Positions 51,308-51,345 of a stretch of 51,345 nt of DNA are shown here, one piece after another. A program made the position numbers and the translations under genes. The notes under the pieces are model-generated. The model saw only the letters and a list, made by a program, of their open reading frames with translations, did no database searches and was not told the origin of the DNA. Position 1 is the stretch's first letter. Each line of letters opens with the position of its first letter. Source of the DNA: Candidatus Aminicenantes bacterium UBA1061 (lineage in GTDB: Bacteria > Acidobacteriota > Aminicenantia > Aminicenantales > Saccharicenantaceae); assembly GCA_002316315.1 (NCBI GenBank), contig DCDG01000048.1:1-51345 (forward strand), given 5' to 3'.

Positions 51308-51345
51308 TGCGGGGTAGAGCAGCCAGGTAGCTCGTCGGGCTCATA
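51308..51345 (+). tRNA. Initiator tRNA-Met (CAU), 3' end outside window
   Basis: The sequence runs through a 7-nt acceptor strand (TGCGGGG), the D arm and the anticodon stem GGG with anticodon CAT at 51342-51344, where the window ends. The three G's of the anticodon stem mark initiator rather than elongator tRNA. Confidence 0.88.

Overview
The window looks like chromosomal DNA of an anaerobic, didermic, peptide- and sugar-fermenting bacterium. Two Omp85-type outer-membrane barrels, many signal peptides, a pyruvate:ferredoxin oxidoreductase, ferredoxin-rich oxidoreductases, two C69 dipeptidases and secreted glycosidases fit the Aminicenantes (candidate phylum OP8) / Acidobacteriota neighbourhood. 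That placement is an inference from gene content and style; no taxonomic marker was searched. No phage, transposon, CRISPR array or plasmid gene was seen.

Layout. 1-1740: 3' part of a serine hydrolase and a helical protein of unknown function. 1822-9620 (minus): a long run of radical SAM protein, transporter, a 53-aa membrane peptide, an M14-like deacylase, two tandem C69 dipeptidases and a small exported protein, which reads as a peptide/amide scavenging operon. 9772-12837: a zinc-protease/beta-propeller/outer-membrane-barrel chimera. 12870-16942 (minus): transporter, Gfo/Idh/MocA dehydrogenase and an exported TIM-barrel + DUF1080 protein, the gene set of a keto-sugar glycoside pathway. 17107-20226: PilZ and small membrane proteins. 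20355-22463: GH20 hexosaminidase. 22476-25747 (minus): two-subunit FAD amine/imino-acid dehydrogenase. 26035-30061: GH127 glycosidase, double rhodanese, a 46-aa CXXC peptide and a membrane polyferredoxin. 30122-31288: second Omp85 barrel. 31501-38560: amino-acid enzymes, tadA, homoserine dehydrogenase between two tRNA-Ser genes, and ornithine aminotransferase. 38691-43509: a Trp-rich exported protein, an EamA transporter and dnaX-ybaB-recR. 43589-47107: nifJ. 47104-49412 (minus): an M16 peptidase pair, the first truncated. 49527-51345: an NtrC-type regulator whose 3' end overlaps rnpB, then the start of initiator tRNA-Met.

How it works together. Secreted glycosidases and dipeptidases break down polymers. 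Transporters and PLP, FAD and ferredoxin enzymes handle the products, and electrons probably go to ferredoxin through NifJ and the Fe-S flavoprotein. The most unusual points are the protease-propeller-Omp85 chimera, the keto-sugar operon with an exported lyase-like fusion, the overlap of rnpB with a sigma-54 activator, two small proteins (53 and 46 aa), and promoters set almost on top of SD-less start codons.

Gene-free stretches are short. The longest, about 287 bp at 25748-26034, holds a minus-strand promoter and the GH127 leader; the 211 bp at 19794-20004 hold one plausible promoter and nothing else I recognise.
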